44,469 nt of DNA, taken from assembly GCA_023136265.1 (NCBI GenBank), contig JAGLRN010000015.1:1-44469 (forward strand). Direction: 5' to 3'. Below the pieces are notes generated by a model. The model had not been told where the DNA came from. It searched no databases and saw nothing but the letters and a program-made list of their open reading frames with translations. The stretch comes from Thermoplasmata archaeon (GTDB taxonomy: Archaea > Thermoplasmatota > Thermoplasmata > RBG-16-68-12 > JAGMCJ01). Of the stretch, positions 16,324 to 24,967 are shown one piece after another. A program made the translations under genes and the position numbers. The stretch's first letter is position 1; each line of letters begins with the position of its first letter.

Positions 16324-17064
16324 TTCCAACTTCGTTAGCCTTCGCGTGATGTGTTTGAGAACCTCAGAGAGGTTCTTCTTGTTGTCGAACTCGGAAAGGA
16401 TCCTGTCTATTCTCTCGTCGTCCCCCCTGAGCTCATTGGCAAATCCCGCGAGGCTCGGCATACTACGTGTGATGTTGTCGACGATTGTAATGTCGGAGAC
16501 TCGCGATGTTCTGGAGAGCGGATTGAGGTCTATCGTCAACACGACCTTCCCCATGTCCTTCAGTGCCCGCGCCCTGTCACCGTCCTCGAGCGGGACAAGG
16601 ACCACATCCGCCGAATAGATTCCAGCCTTTGCGCAAAGACCTCTGGGATGATCCAACCCCTCGATTCTCGCGTCAGGATCGAGTCCGAGAACCTCTTTGG
16701 CACCGGCGTTCTTCAGTTTCCTAACAATCTTCTGCACACGTTCCTCTGTTCTGTGGAAGATGTTGGCCTCGATTGTCGCACCCACTCCTAGGGCGACATC
16801 CACAGTCTCCTTGGCGGACAGAGCGGCGACATTACCGTTCACCGAGATGACTGGATGCCTCGCCTTGAGAAGACGTCCGGCCGCCGCATACTCCGCCTCG
16901 ATTGCGGGCTCGATGCTCACCTCACCGATGAGGTAGTCGAACGCTTCCCCCCTGCCGTGGGCTATGAGTCCTTGCCTCACGACGATGCCTTCCTTGACGC
17001 CTTCCACGAGCGCCTCCCTTGCCATCAGGGAGTCGTAGCGCGGATGGCTCTTGGGTATCTTCAT
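16306..17064 (-). CDS. Phosphopantothenate synthetase (4-phosphopantoate--beta-alanine ligase)
   Basis: Archaeal coenzyme A pathway enzyme that ligates 4-phosphopantoate and beta-alanine with ATP; it replaces bacterial PanC and works after pantoate kinase. The 252 residues show the family N-terminus (IPKSHPRYDSL-AREAL, then GLIAHGRGEAFDYLIGE), the PVISVNGNVAAL strand, ANIFHRTEERV, the GLDPDARI-GLDHPRG loop, and VVLVPLEDGDRA-ALK-MGK followed by IDLNPLSRTS. The ATG overlaps the DUF1611 stop (ATGA), a sign of translational coupling. No pantoate kinase is in the window. Confidence 0.92.
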   Translation of the reverse strand: MKIPKSHPRYDSLMAREALVEGVKEGIVVRQGLIAHGRGEAFDYLIGEVSIEPAIEAEYAAAGRLLKARHPVISVNGNVAALSAKETVDVALGVGATIEANIFHRTEERVQKIVRKLKNAGAKEVLGLDPDARIEGLDHPRGLCAKAGIYSADVVLVPLEDGDRARALKDMGKVVLTIDLNPLSRTSRVSDITIVDNITRSMPSLAGFANELRGDDERIDRILSEFDNKKNLSEVLKHITRRLTKLESVSFD

Positions 17065-18128
17065 AGTAACATCTCCTGGATTCTGTCAACGATTTCCTCA
17101 CAGCCTTGTGTCAGAGGGTCGCATGTAGGTATGTGAAAACGAGATTGGTACTCATCGATAACCTGACTCAGCTCCTCCTCGGTGAGTCCCTCCATGTTCA
17201 CCGCGAGGGCGATCACCTCGGATTTAGAGAAGGACTCCAGAAGCAGGATTTCTTCCTCAACAGTCGGCATCGGTATGTGCAGTTCTTCCCTGTGATAGCT
17301 CCTGAACTCACGGCCCGGGGCACATTGAAGGACTATCCCGCTCGGACTGCTTGCAGTGATGATGGCCCGGGTGCCACAAACGTAGGCCGGATGGGATATG
17401 CTTCCCTGCCCCTCGATGAGTATGACCTGGGGCTTCCTCTCCTCGTATGCCAGGATTATCTGGTGCTCCAGCTCGCCCACCACGAAGTCCCCGCCGATCG
17501 CATCAAGGGGGAGACCGTATTCTGCTCCCTGAAGAAGACCCGTCTGGCCCGTGACGACGAACACGGACTTCACGCCCACCTGCTCAAGTGCCTCAGTGAG
17601 GATCCATCCGGTCGTCCTCTTTCCTATCGAACCATCCATCCCGAGTATGGGAATCCTCAACGCGTCCATATCCCCGGCAAGATCAGCAAAGTGGTGAAGC
17701 TCCCCGAACGGGGGCTGCTTCCTGATGTCTCTGATCTCCACTCCTTTCTCTCGAGCGATGTCCGAGAACTCCGAGTCCAAAGCCAACCTCTCATGAAGAC
17801 CTGATATCACGCCAATTCCGCTCTTAAGCGCATGCCGTATGGCAGGTCTGAGCTCATCTGGGAGGAACCCCCCGATTGTCGCGACCCCGATTACGAGCCA
17901 GTCGGGCCTCTCCCCGAGGCGGAGGGCTTCCTCAATTGACGGATATATCTGTATCCCCTTGGGCTTCCCCTCCAACACGGCACCAGCATCCTGGCCAGCA
18001 CAACTGCTGTCTATCACCCCAAGTATCCTGTACTTCTTAGAGAGCCTCACAAGGCCGTTGGCGGTCTTGCCTACGCTTCGACCGAATCCTTCCTCGCAGA
18101 GCACTATCGCTTTCTCCATCGTCATCAT
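17061..18128 (-). CDS. DUF1611 family P-loop protein
   Basis: The 355-residue protein fits DUF1611 (COG3367): an N-terminal Rossmann-like domain (about 1-145, with ILGVIDSSCAG and WLVIGVATIGG) and a C-terminal P-loop domain from about 150. The loop is GMDGSIGKRTT near 164, followed by FVVTGQTG near 192, the DFVVGELE segment near 216 and ILIEGQGSISHPAY near 240. One family member, DgcN, acts in D-glutamate catabolism as an N-acetyltransferase, but archaeal members are uncharacterised. Its stop overlaps the start of the phosphopantothenate synthetase gene, so the two are probably translated together. A TATA element TTATAAAC at about 18172-18179 (minus) lies upstream. Confidence 0.85.
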   Translation of the reverse strand: MMTMEKAIVLCEEGFGRSVGKTANGLVRLSKKYRILGVIDSSCAGQDAGAVLEGKPKGIQIYPSIEEALRLGERPDWLVIGVATIGGFLPDELRPAIRHALKSGIGVISGLHERLALDSEFSDIAREKGVEIRDIRKQPPFGELHHFADLAGDMDALRIPILGMDGSIGKRTTGWILTEALEQVGVKSVFVVTGQTGLLQGAEYGLPLDAIGGDFVVGELEHQIILAYEERKPQVILIEGQGSISHPAYVCGTRAIITASSPSGIVLQCAPGREFRSYHREELHIPMPTVEEEILLLESFSKSEVIALAVNMEGLTEEELSQVIDEYQSRFHIPTCDPLTQGCEEIVDRIQEMLL

Positions 18129-18267
18129 CGTTTATCGGCCTAGTAACCGGGACGATAGATATTTGAGAAGCTGTTTATAAGTCCATCGTGATTGAATCCA
18201 AGAGAGGGGGAGAGTCAACAGCGTGTCGCCCTCGCACCCATCACTTTCACCCTCCTGGTACCCATAG

Positions 18268-18275
18268 CTTTAAGG
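18268..18275 (+). promoter_or_regulatory. TATA-like box of the Obg-type GTPase gene
   Basis: CTTTAAGG, centred about 30 bases before ATG 18302, giving a leader of only a few bases. It decides against the longer frame that begins at 18188. Confidence 0.5.
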
Positions 18276-18301
18276 CGGAGAAAGAAGTAGCCATTACTCC
18301 G

Positions 18302-19492
18302 ATGGAAGTTGGGATTGTAGGGAAGCCAAACGTCGGGAAATCGACCTTCTTTTCCGCAGCAACTCTAGCTCCCGCCGAAATCGCGGACTACCCCTTCACA
18401 ACGATTGAAGCAAACAGAGGAGTCACTTACGTGAGGGCGAAGTGTCCTCACGATGAGCTGGGAATCGAGTGCAATCCCAACAACGCCCCTTGCGAAAACG
18501 GGACCCGACTTGTGCCCGTTGAGATGCTGGACGTTGCAGGCCTCGTTCCAGACGCTCACAAGGGCCGTGGACTCGGCAACAAGTTCCTGGACGACCTCAG
18601 ACAGGCGAAGGCCCTGATTCACATCGTTGACGCCAGCGGCGGTACGGACCACGAGGGAAACATAGTACAGGTGGGTAGCCACGACCCCCTGTCCGATGTG
18701 CAGTTCCTGGACACCGAGATCTCTCATTGGATAAGGAGCATCCTGGAGAAAGGATGGAAGAAGGTCGTCAGACAGGTCCAGCTGGACGGACTGAAGGTGG
18801 AGAAGGCGATCCAGGAGAGGATGACTGGTTTGGGATTCACCGATGCAATGGTCCTGGACTCGCTTAGGCGGATGGCGACCGATGAGACGCCAATGAACTG
18901 GTCCGAGGACGATATTCTCAGACTCGCGGACAACCTTCGCACGGTCGGCAAACCAATGATAGTCGCCGCCAACAAGTGCGATGTCGCCCCGGATGAGAAC
19001 ATCAAGTTGCTGGAGTCCCTGGACGACAAGATTGTGGTTCCTACGTCCGCGGAATCGGAGCTTGCCCTTCGGCGCGCGGCGAAATCAGACTTAATCTCGT
19101 ACGATATAGGAGACGATCACTTCGAGATTCTGGATGAGAGCGGGCTCAACGCCGAGCAGCTCAAGGGATTGGAATTCATGAGCAATCTCTTGAAGAAATT
19201 CGGCAGCACCGGGATTCAGAAATGTGTAGAGGAGGCCGTGTTCAATCTTCTGGACATGATAGTCGTCTACCCGGTCGAGGATGAGAACAAGTGGACCGAC
19301 AAGGACGGTCGAGTACTGCCCGATGCCTACCTTCTCCGCCGGGGCAGCAATGCAAAGGATTTAGCGTACGAGGTGCATACTGACCTTGGAGACAACTTCA
19401 TTCGTGCTATTGATGGCAGAACCAAGAGGGTTCTCGGTGCCGATCACGAGCTGAAGGATGGAGACATCATCACGATAGCGGCAAGGGCATAA
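18302..19492 (+). CDS. Obg-family GTPase, YchF-like with TGS domain
   Basis: A 396-residue translation-factor-class GTPase. G1 is GKPNVGKST at 7-15, the switch region is AEIADYPFTTIEANRG, G3 is DVAGLVPDAHKGRGLGN, and the specificity motif is ANKCD near 225. NKxD predicts GTP preference, unlike bacterial YchF, where NxxE favours ATP. A helical insertion follows, and the C-terminal TGS domain covers about 320-396. It resembles archaeal YchF-like proteins of known structure but no known function; ribosome association is inferred from the family. The DNA polymerase gene begins one base after its stop, so they are co-transcribed. Confidence 0.88.
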   Translation: MEVGIVGKPNVGKSTFFSAATLAPAEIADYPFTTIEANRGVTYVRAKCPHDELGIECNPNNAPCENGTRLVPVEMLDVAGLVPDAHKGRGLGNKFLDDLRQAKALIHIVDASGGTDHEGNIVQVGSHDPLSDVQFLDTEISHWIRSILEKGWKKVVRQVQLDGLKVEKAIQERMTGLGFTDAMVLDSLRRMATDETPMNWSEDDILRLADNLRTVGKPMIVAANKCDVAPDENIKLLESLDDKIVVPTSAESELALRRAAKSDLISYDIGDDHFEILDESGLNAEQLKGLEFMSNLLKKFGSTGIQKCVEEAVFNLLDMIVVYPVEDENKWTDKDGRVLPDAYLLRRGSNAKDLAYEVHTDLGDNFIRAIDGRTKRVLGADHELKDGDIITIAARA

Positions 19493-19493
19493 G

Positions 19494-21863
19494 ATGGGAA
19501 GCTGGGATGTCAGACTGCTCAACGCCTCCTACAAAGAAGAGGGTGAGGGGGTCGTCGTCGAACTTTTCGGGAAGACTCGTGATGATAGGTCCATATCCAT
19601 AAGGTCCGAAGGGTTCCATCCCTACTTCTACATAGTCGAGCCGCCCAAGGTTCTCGTTGACGACTTCGAACGCGATCCCGAGGTCAGGGGAATGGAGGAC
19701 GTGCAGCTCTGGACCGACGGCGAGACGAGGGACTGCAAGAAGGTCTTCCTGCGATTGCCCAGGAGAACGCCCGAATACAGGGCGCGAGCGAAGAACCGTT
19801 GTAGCGTTCTGGCGGCTGACATACCATTCGCACTCCGCTTCATCTTCGACAAGGACCTAGGATCGTGCGTGAGGGTTAACGGAGAAGAGGTGGAGGGTTC
19901 TTACAGTACAGACATCACCGTTAAGGCCGAGACGTTCGAGCAGATCGAACCGTTCAGTCCCCGCCTGACGATTCTGAGCTTCGACATCGAGAACAGCATC
20001 AAAGACGGGACGATATTCACGATATGCTGTGCTCTGAGGGAGAACGGCGAGCTCCATGAGAAGTGCTTCGAAGGCCCGGAGAAGGAGATGATCGAGGGCT
20101 TTGTGAACTACGTGAAAGAGAAAGACCCTGACGTGATTACCGGATACAACATCGACGGGTACGACATCCCAGTTCTTCTCGAAAGGGCCAGGAAGAACGG
20201 CATCCCCGATCTTTACCTCTCAAGAAATGAGATCCGTATGCGGGAGGGCGGCGGGCGGTTCTGGCGAATCTACGGTCGAATAGTTGCTGATGCTTGGTGG
20301 AACGCCAAGAGGGAGCTGCGGCCGAAGCAAGAGACGCTCGACCACGTGGCGAAGCTTGTTCTCGGAGAAGGAAAGAAGGACGTCGATCCGACGAAGATTG
20401 ACGAGGAATGGGAGAAGGACAAGGACCGGGTGATCAGGTACTGCAAGAAGGACGCCGAGCTCGCACTTCGCATCTTGGAGGATATCGCCGTCTTGGAGAA
20501 ATCGATGGACCTTGGGGCGGTCTCCAAGCTCCCGGTCGATTACGTCCTGAACGGGAGGACATCATCGCTGATAGACTCCTTGCTCATCAGGGCCGCCGAC
20601 CGCGCGGGCGTGGGAGTACCGATGACCCGCCAGGGTCGCAAAGGGGAGTCCATCGAGGGCGGTTACGTTCACACAATCCCGTCCGGGCTGTACCACTGGG
20701 TCTGTGTCCTTGACTTCAAGGCGATGTATCCGAATCTGATCATCGCCAACAACATCTGCTTCACGACACTCTCCGAGGAGGGCACGATTTCCAGCCCCAC
20801 AGGCACGAGGTTCCTGAGCAAGGACCGAAAACCAGGCCTTCTGCCGGAGATCCTCAGCGACCTGATGAAGGAACGTGACGAAGCGAAGGCCCTCATGAAG
20901 GAAGCCAAAGGGGAGAAGAGGAAGTACTACAACGGATTGCAGAACGCCATCAAGATCCTGATGAACGCGTTCTACGGCGTCTTCGCATCGAGCTTCTACA
21001 GGTTTACCAATCCAAAAATCGGTGCCACCATAACCGCGATTGCCAGAGAGAACACCAAGGCCCTGATCTCCCAGCTCGAGGACGAGGACATCAGGGTGAT
21101 CTACGGTGATACGGACAGCGTGTTCTTCCAGTCACCCGAGGAGAGTTTGGATGGCGCCGTGAAGATGGGGCAGGAAATCGCCAGGAGGTTCTCAAAAGGC
21201 GGGGCGATTCTTGAATTCGAGAAGGTCATGGACCCGTTCTTCTCTCACGGGAGGAAGAAGAGGTACGTCGGCAAGGTCCTGTGGCCAGAGGAGGACCTTC
21301 TCGTTCGCGGTTACGAGCTCAGGAGGACGGATGCCTTCGATCTTCAGAGCGAGGGGCAGGCAATGCTCTTCGAGCGGATGATGGAGGATGACATAGACGG
21401 CGCGGTCCGCATCGCAAGGGACCTCGTTGCCGACACCAGGGAGGGGAAGGTGCCCCATGAGAAACTGGTCATATCGAGATCCGTGAAGGCCGAGAAGGAC
21501 TACGTCACTCCAGATGCGCTTCCGAACGTCCAAGCGGCGCGCAAGTTGAAGAAGTGGGGCTACGAGGTCGTTCCCGGAATGAAGGTTTCCTGGATAGTCA
21601 CAGACGCGAAGAGATCGCCGCAGCGGATCCATCCGTACGTCAGCGGCAGGGAGTTCGATGGAACGCCTGACTGGAACTACTACGCTCGCAGATTGGCGCA
21701 CACGCTCGCCTACGTCACGGAAGTCTTCGGATGGGACGACAAGAGCCTTTTGGCGGGAAGTCAGCAGGTCACGCTGTTCCGCGACGAATTCGACTCGAAG
21801 AGGAGGGACGAGACCAGGGTGAAGAAGACAGAGAAGAAGCTCACCCTGAAGGACTTCATGTGA
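19494..21863 (+). CDS. polB: DNA polymerase, family B
   Basis: Replicative or repair DNA polymerase of 789 residues. The 3'-5' exonuclease motifs are intact: Exo I SFDIE near 162, Exo II YNIDGYD near 221, Exo III YCKKDAEL near 316. Polymerase motifs follow: A DFKAMYPNLI near 406, B KILMNAFYGVF near 485, and C YGDTDSV at 537-543. The C-terminal octet KLTLKDFM has the spacing of a PCNA-interacting peptide (position 4 Leu, 7 Phe). No intein interrupts motifs A-C. The gene follows the GTPase by one base. Proofreading and polymerisation activities are expected to be intact. Confidence 0.96.
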   Translation: MGSWDVRLLNASYKEEGEGVVVELFGKTRDDRSISIRSEGFHPYFYIVEPPKVLVDDFERDPEVRGMEDVQLWTDGETRDCKKVFLRLPRRTPEYRARAKNRCSVLAADIPFALRFIFDKDLGSCVRVNGEEVEGSYSTDITVKAETFEQIEPFSPRLTILSFDIENSIKDGTIFTICCALRENGELHEKCFEGPEKEMIEGFVNYVKEKDPDVITGYNIDGYDIPVLLERARKNGIPDLYLSRNEIRMREGGGRFWRIYGRIVADAWWNAKRELRPKQETLDHVAKLVLGEGKKDVDPTKIDEEWEKDKDRVIRYCKKDAELALRILEDIAVLEKSMDLGAVSKLPVDYVLNGRTSSLIDSLLIRAADRAGVGVPMTRQGRKGESIEGGYVHTIPSGLYHWVCVLDFKAMYPNLIIANNICFTTLSEEGTISSPTGTRFLSKDRKPGLLPEILSDLMKERDEAKALMKEAKGEKRKYYNGLQNAIKILMNAFYGVFASSFYRFTNPKIGATITAIARENTKALISQLEDEDIRVIYGDTDSVFFQSPEESLDGAVKMGQEIARRFSKGGAILEFEKVMDPFFSHGRKKRYVGKVLWPEEDLLVRGYELRRTDAFDLQSEGQAMLFERMMEDDIDGAVRIARDLVADTREGKVPHEKLVISRSVKAEKDYVTPDALPNVQAARKLKKWGYEVVPGMKVSWIVTDAKRSPQRIHPYVSGREFDGTPDWNYYARRLAHTLAYVTEVFGWDDKSLLAGSQQVTLFRDEFDSKRRDETRVKKTEKKLTLKDFM

Positions 21864-21880
21864 GCCGGCTCGGCAAAGCC

Positions 21881-21888
21881 ATTTATAC
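21881..21888 (+). promoter_or_regulatory. TATA box of rpl15e
   Basis: ATTTATAC just after the polymerase stop. The predicted start near 21910 leaves a leader of about 70 bases, which contains the hairpin at 21916-21932. Confidence 0.6.
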
Positions 21889-21915
21889 GAGGTGAATCCT
21901 TACAATGGCCAAGTC

Positions 21916-21932
21916 GCGAGAGGAAATCTCGC
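21916..21932 (+). promoter_or_regulatory. Hairpin in the rpl15e leader
   Basis: GCGAGA-GGAAA-TCTCGC forms a perfect six-pair stem with a five-base loop, close to the predicted 5' end of the mRNA and about 50 bases before the ATG. It could be a feedback site for the ribosomal protein or simply a stabilising stem. Confidence 0.4.
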
Positions 21933-21980
21933 TGGAGATGTGCCGAAAGGTGAATCCACAAACGCCCAGGAGGGCAGTGA

Positions 21981-22613
21981 ATGAACGAGAAAACAGAAGA
22001 CGGGGAAGCGGAAGAATCCGCTGAGACCCGGAGCATGTATCATTTTGTAAGGGATGCTTGGAAGAATCCTGATGCTAGCTACGTTAAGGAACTGCAGTGG
22101 CGCAGGATGATCGAGTGGAGGAAAGGCCCCTCCTTCCAGAGGGTCGAGAGGCCTACGAGGATTGACCGTGCCCGGGCCCTCGGATACAAGGCGAAGCAGG
22201 GTTACGTCATTGTACGGGCGAGAGTTAGGAGAGGAGGCTTGCGAAAGCACACCATCAAGGCCGGTCGAAGGCCCAAGAGGAAAGGCATGAAGAAGATCAC
22301 GATGGCAAAGAGCATCCAGAGGATAGCCGAGGAAAGGACCGCCAAGAGGCACACGAACCTGGAGGTACTCAACTCCTACTGGGTGGGTGACGACGGGAGG
22401 AGCAAGTACTATGAAGTCATTCTGGTCGACCCGCATCATCCCGTGATAAAAAGCGACCGAAAAATCTCGTGGATAGGAAATCCCCCTCACAAGCGCAGGG
22501 TCTACCGGGGTCTGACATCGGCCGGAAAGAAGGGTCGCGGACTGAGGAAGAAGGGCAAGGGTGCGGAGAAGATCCGCCCGTCCTTGAGAGCTCACGACAA
22601 CAAGGGGAAGTAG
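21981..22613 (+). CDS. rpl15e: Ribosomal protein L15e
   Basis: Large-subunit ribosomal protein of archaea and eukaryotes, 210 residues. The conserved body begins [13 protein letters not shown] near 18 and contains [42 protein letters not shown], the basic [13 protein letters not shown] stretch and [23 protein letters not shown] (each shortened to its core). Most homologues start at or near the SMYH segment; here an acidic 17-residue extension precedes it. ATG 21981 is chosen because GGAGGG lies six bases upstream, though 22035 is possible. Convergent with the ThiI-like gene, one base between them. Confidence 0.94.
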   Translation: MNEKTEDGEAEESAETRSMYHFVRDAWKNPDASYVKELQWRRMIEWRKGPSFQRVERPTRIDRARALGYKAKQGYVIVRARVRRGGLRKHTIKAGRRPKRKGMKKITMAKSIQRIAEERTAKRHTNLEVLNSYWVGDDGRSKYYEVILVDPHHPVIKSDRKISWIGNPPHKRRVYRGLTSAGKKGRGLRKKGKGAEKIRPSLRAHDNKGK

Positions 22614-22614
22614 G

Positions 22615-23466
22615 CTAGCTTCCAATCCTCCGCAGAAGGTCATCCAACTCCTTCTCTGTCAACCCGATCGTCGGGTAGAAGACAGGGATGTTCTCGGACG
22701 GCACGGAGCGCCCCCTCTCCCGCCAGACCGTCACGAAACCCTGGGAGCAAGTCTCCTTCACTATGGAATCCAGCTCGGACGCATCATTGAGGCGATGGGT
22801 CATCAAACGGATATCCCACTTCTTGAGCGGTTCAACATTATTCTGCTGATCGGAGTGGGCGATGTGAACCTTGCACCCTCTCTTCATCATGAGCCATGCT
22901 CCGGCCACGCCTTCGTCGGAGAACACGGCTGCGAGAACGGTGCCCTGGGTGCCCATGGGCATCCCGCCCGGTCCCGGCGTCCTCCCGCCAAAAACGTAGG
23001 CTTCCTTCCCTCTGACCTCGATGAAGATTTCAACGTCCGGATTGCTCAAGTCCACCGCCAGATCCTCGAACGCCGATTGTATTGCACCGCCCACATAGCT
23101 CGCCAGTTCCGGACTCGTGTACTTATGGTTCCCCGATCTCCTGGCCCTCACTGCGAAACTGGTTCCCCGCTTCAGTTTGGTGCCGAACTGTTCGGCGGCG
23201 AGATGCGCCACGTCCTTCATGTCAGAGCTTGTCGTCTCCACGGTGCTGAAGGAAGTGATCCCGAATATTCTGCTCAGTAAATCCGAGGCTCGCTGGATCT
23301 CGTCCGTGTCCAGAAAGATCCTTCCGCGCTCCGACCTCATCATGCACTGGATGCGCTCGTGAAGGAAGTAGTCCTGGATGTTGGCGACGAGCTTGTCCTG
23401 GAACTTCTTCCTAACCCAATCGCCTTTCAGGGCTATCTCGCCATACCTGATCAGGAACCTGGTCAT
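22615..23466 (-). CDS. ThiI-like THUMP protein lacking the PP-loop
   Basis: The 283 residues align in plan with tRNA 4-thiouridine synthetase ThiI: N-terminal ferredoxin-like domain (RYGEIALKG near 8), a THUMP RNA-binding domain (about 60-165, with SFAVRARRSGNHKYTSPEL cut to its core) and the GRTPGPGGMPMGTQG linker. At 182-190, where ThiI has the pyrophosphatase-loop SGG-x-DS, this protein reads FSDEGVAG before the retained AWLMMKRG helix. The following adenylation half is also short (ThiI is about 370-390). So it probably binds tRNA but cannot adenylate U8 in the usual way. SD GAGGAGG precedes ATG 23466. No remnant of the missing part lies downstream. Confidence 0.75.
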   Translation of the reverse strand: MTRFLIRYGEIALKGDWVRKKFQDKLVANIQDYFLHERIQCMMRSERGRIFLDTDEIQRASDLLSRIFGITSFSTVETTSSDMKDVAHLAAEQFGTKLKRGTSFAVRARRSGNHKYTSPELASYVGGAIQSAFEDLAVDLSNPDVEIFIEVRGKEAYVFGGRTPGPGGMPMGTQGTVLAAVFSDEGVAGAWLMMKRGCKVHIAHSDQQNNVEPLKKWDIRLMTHRLNDASELDSIVKETCSQGFVTVWRERGRSVPSENIPVFYPTIGLTEKELDDLLRRIGS

Positions 23467-23508
23467 TCATCCTCCTCATGCACGCCACCGCTAATATCTT
23501 TCTCGGTA

Positions 23509-23517
23509 GTTTAATAG
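23509..23517. promoter_or_regulatory. Shared A/T box between the ThiI-like and TauE genes
   Basis: GTTTAATAG on the plus strand is about 27 bases before ATG 23540, fitting a leaderless start. Read on the other strand (CTATTAAAC) it is placed to give the ThiI-like gene a leader of about 20 bases. Confidence 0.45.
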
Positions 23518-23539
23518 GTGTCACACACATTCCCGCCCG

Positions 23540-24337
23540 ATGGACTTCTGGACCATCGCTCTCCTGATAGTCATGGTCTTTGGCGTCGCCTTCGTCTACT
23601 CGAACCTCGGTCTGGGCGGCGGGCTCCTCTACGTCCCCATACTTCTCTCCCTCACACCATACGTGAAGGAGGTCGTTGTCCCGATATCTCTGACGTTCAC
23701 GATCGCCACATCGCTCTCCGCCACAATCAACCATCGGAGAAAGGGGCTGGTCGATTTCAACCTCGCCCTCATGCTTATCACCGGAGCCCTGATTGGCGCG
23801 GTCCTTGGCGTTCTCTTCAATCTCAACGTGCCTAAGGAGATTTTCTACTCCGTCTTCATTGCGGTCATTCTGCTCATGTCCTCGAAAATGCTCAGGGACT
23901 GGATCCGGGAGACCAGGGACGAGGACGCCGACGATGACTCGAAGCTCACCCGACCGCGAAAGATTGCCACCTCGACCGGAACGCTCGTGTCAGGGTTCAC
24001 ATCGGGCAGTCTCGGGATCGGCGGGGGATTGATCAACGTCCCGTTGATGGAGTATGTCCTCGGGCGGGGGGCAAGAAGAGCAATCGGAACATCGAGCCTG
24101 ATGATAATATTCACAGGCGCTTTTGGGTTCATGACGTATCTCTTCCTCGGAACCCCGGAGCCGATAGATTTCAATCTCATATTCGTACTCTGGCCCTTCA
24201 TCTTCGTCGGCGCCTTCGTGGGGTCAAGGTGGGGGCTGGAGAAGCTCAAGAGCAGGATGGTCGCTCTCATTTTCATCATCGTCATATTCCTCGCGGCCGC
24301 CAAGATGAGCATCGATCTCTACTCTCTTCTGACCTGA
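23540..24337 (+). CDS. Sulfite exporter TauE/SafE family permease
   Basis: A 265-residue membrane protein with about eight hydrophobic segments in two similar halves. Each half has the glycine-rich family motif: FVYSNLGLGGGLLYVPILL near 21 and FTSGSLGIGGGLINVPLM near 155. The family (formerly DUF81) moves sulfur-containing or other small organic anions; the substrate here is unknown. A charged cytoplasmic loop RETRDEDADDDSK lies at 126-140. ATG 23540 is the first start and lies at leaderless distance from a TATA-like box. The nitroreductase gene follows 58 bases later. Confidence 0.85.
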   Translation: MDFWTIALLIVMVFGVAFVYSNLGLGGGLLYVPILLSLTPYVKEVVVPISLTFTIATSLSATINHRRKGLVDFNLALMLITGALIGAVLGVLFNLNVPKEIFYSVFIAVILLMSSKMLRDWIRETRDEDADDDSKLTRPRKIATSTGTLVSGFTSGSLGIGGGLINVPLMEYVLGRGARRAIGTSSLMIIFTGAFGFMTYLFLGTPEPIDFNLIFVLWPFIFVGAFVGSRWGLEKLKSRMVALIFIIVIFLAAAKMSIDLYSLLT

Positions 24338-24395
24338 TCCGAGCAGGATGAAACCTTTTCTACGGATCCGGGTATACTGCCAATGAGGTGTTCAG

Positions 24396-24965
24396 ATGGA
24401 TGTTGCAGATGCCATACGCACAAGGAGAGCCCTGAGGGTTCTCAGCGACCGCCTGATAGGCAAAGAAGCAATCGGCTCCCTGGTCGAGGCCGCGCGACTC
24501 GCGCCATCCTGCTTCAACAATCAACCCTGGCGCCTCGTCTTCGTGCAGGGTGAGCCAGCCCTGTCCGCGGTGAAGGATGCCCTTCCGAGCGGGAACAACT
24601 GGGCCACGAGGGCACCCTTGATGATCGCTGTTGCCGCCAGGCGGGATGATGACTGCAAGCTCTCCGACGGGCGCGACTACTTCCTCTTCGACTGCGGGCT
24701 CTCCGTCAGTCAACTGATTCTGCGAGCCGTGGAACTGGACCTCATCGCCCATCCCATCGCCGGATACGACCCCGAGGCGGTCAAGGAGGCGCTCGGCATT
24801 CCTGAAGACCATGTCGTCATCGCCCTGATCGTCTGCGCCCATCAGGGTGACGATGATAGCCTTCTCTCGGAGAAACAGAAGGAGATGGAGCCAGAAAGGC
24901 CAGAACGGGATCCCATCGACGAGGACTTCTTCCTGGACTCTTGGGGGAACCCCTTCACGGAGTAG
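24396..24965 (+). CDS. Nitroreductase family FMN protein
   Basis: A 189-residue flavoprotein of the nitroreductase superfamily. It shows the N-terminal RRALRVLSD element, the LVEAARLAPSCFNNQPWRLVFV flavin-binding core (shortened), the middle RAVELDLIAHPIAGYDPEAVKEALGIPEDH segment typical of these enzymes, and VVIALIVCAH near 150. The C-terminal 25 residues are acidic and lack the usual R-K-PL-ceils, so the tail departs from common members. The natural substrate cannot be predicted; reduction of quinones or other electrophiles with NAD(P)H is usual. Convergent with the TPR gene, two bases apart. Confidence 0.83.
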   Translation: MDVADAIRTRRALRVLSDRLIGKEAIGSLVEAARLAPSCFNNQPWRLVFVQGEPALSAVKDALPSGNNWATRAPLMIAVAARRDDDCKLSDGRDYFLFDCGLSVSQLILRAVELDLIAHPIAGYDPEAVKEALGIPEDHVVIALIVCAHQGDDDSLLSEKQKEMEPERPERDPIDEDFFLDSWGNPFTE

Positions 24966-24967
24966 CG

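Noticed and set aside
18188-18301. 38-codon N-terminal extension of the Obg-type GTPase
   Set aside because: The conserved VGIVGKPNVGKS begins right after ATG 18302, and a TATA-like box lies within the extension at 18268-18275.
21905-22024. A 39-codon frame starting ATG at 21905, near the predicted 5' end of the rpl15e mRNA
   Set aside because: It overlaps the true rpl15e start in another frame, its product is Arg-rich without any family look, and it has no ribosome site. Better explained as leader sequence.
22615-23466. The ThiI-like gene as a frameshifted or truncated full-length ThiI
   Set aside because: The frame is continuous, the residues at the lost loop are replaced rather than cut, and the sequence beyond its stop is the intact rpl15e gene. 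It looks like a stable variant.
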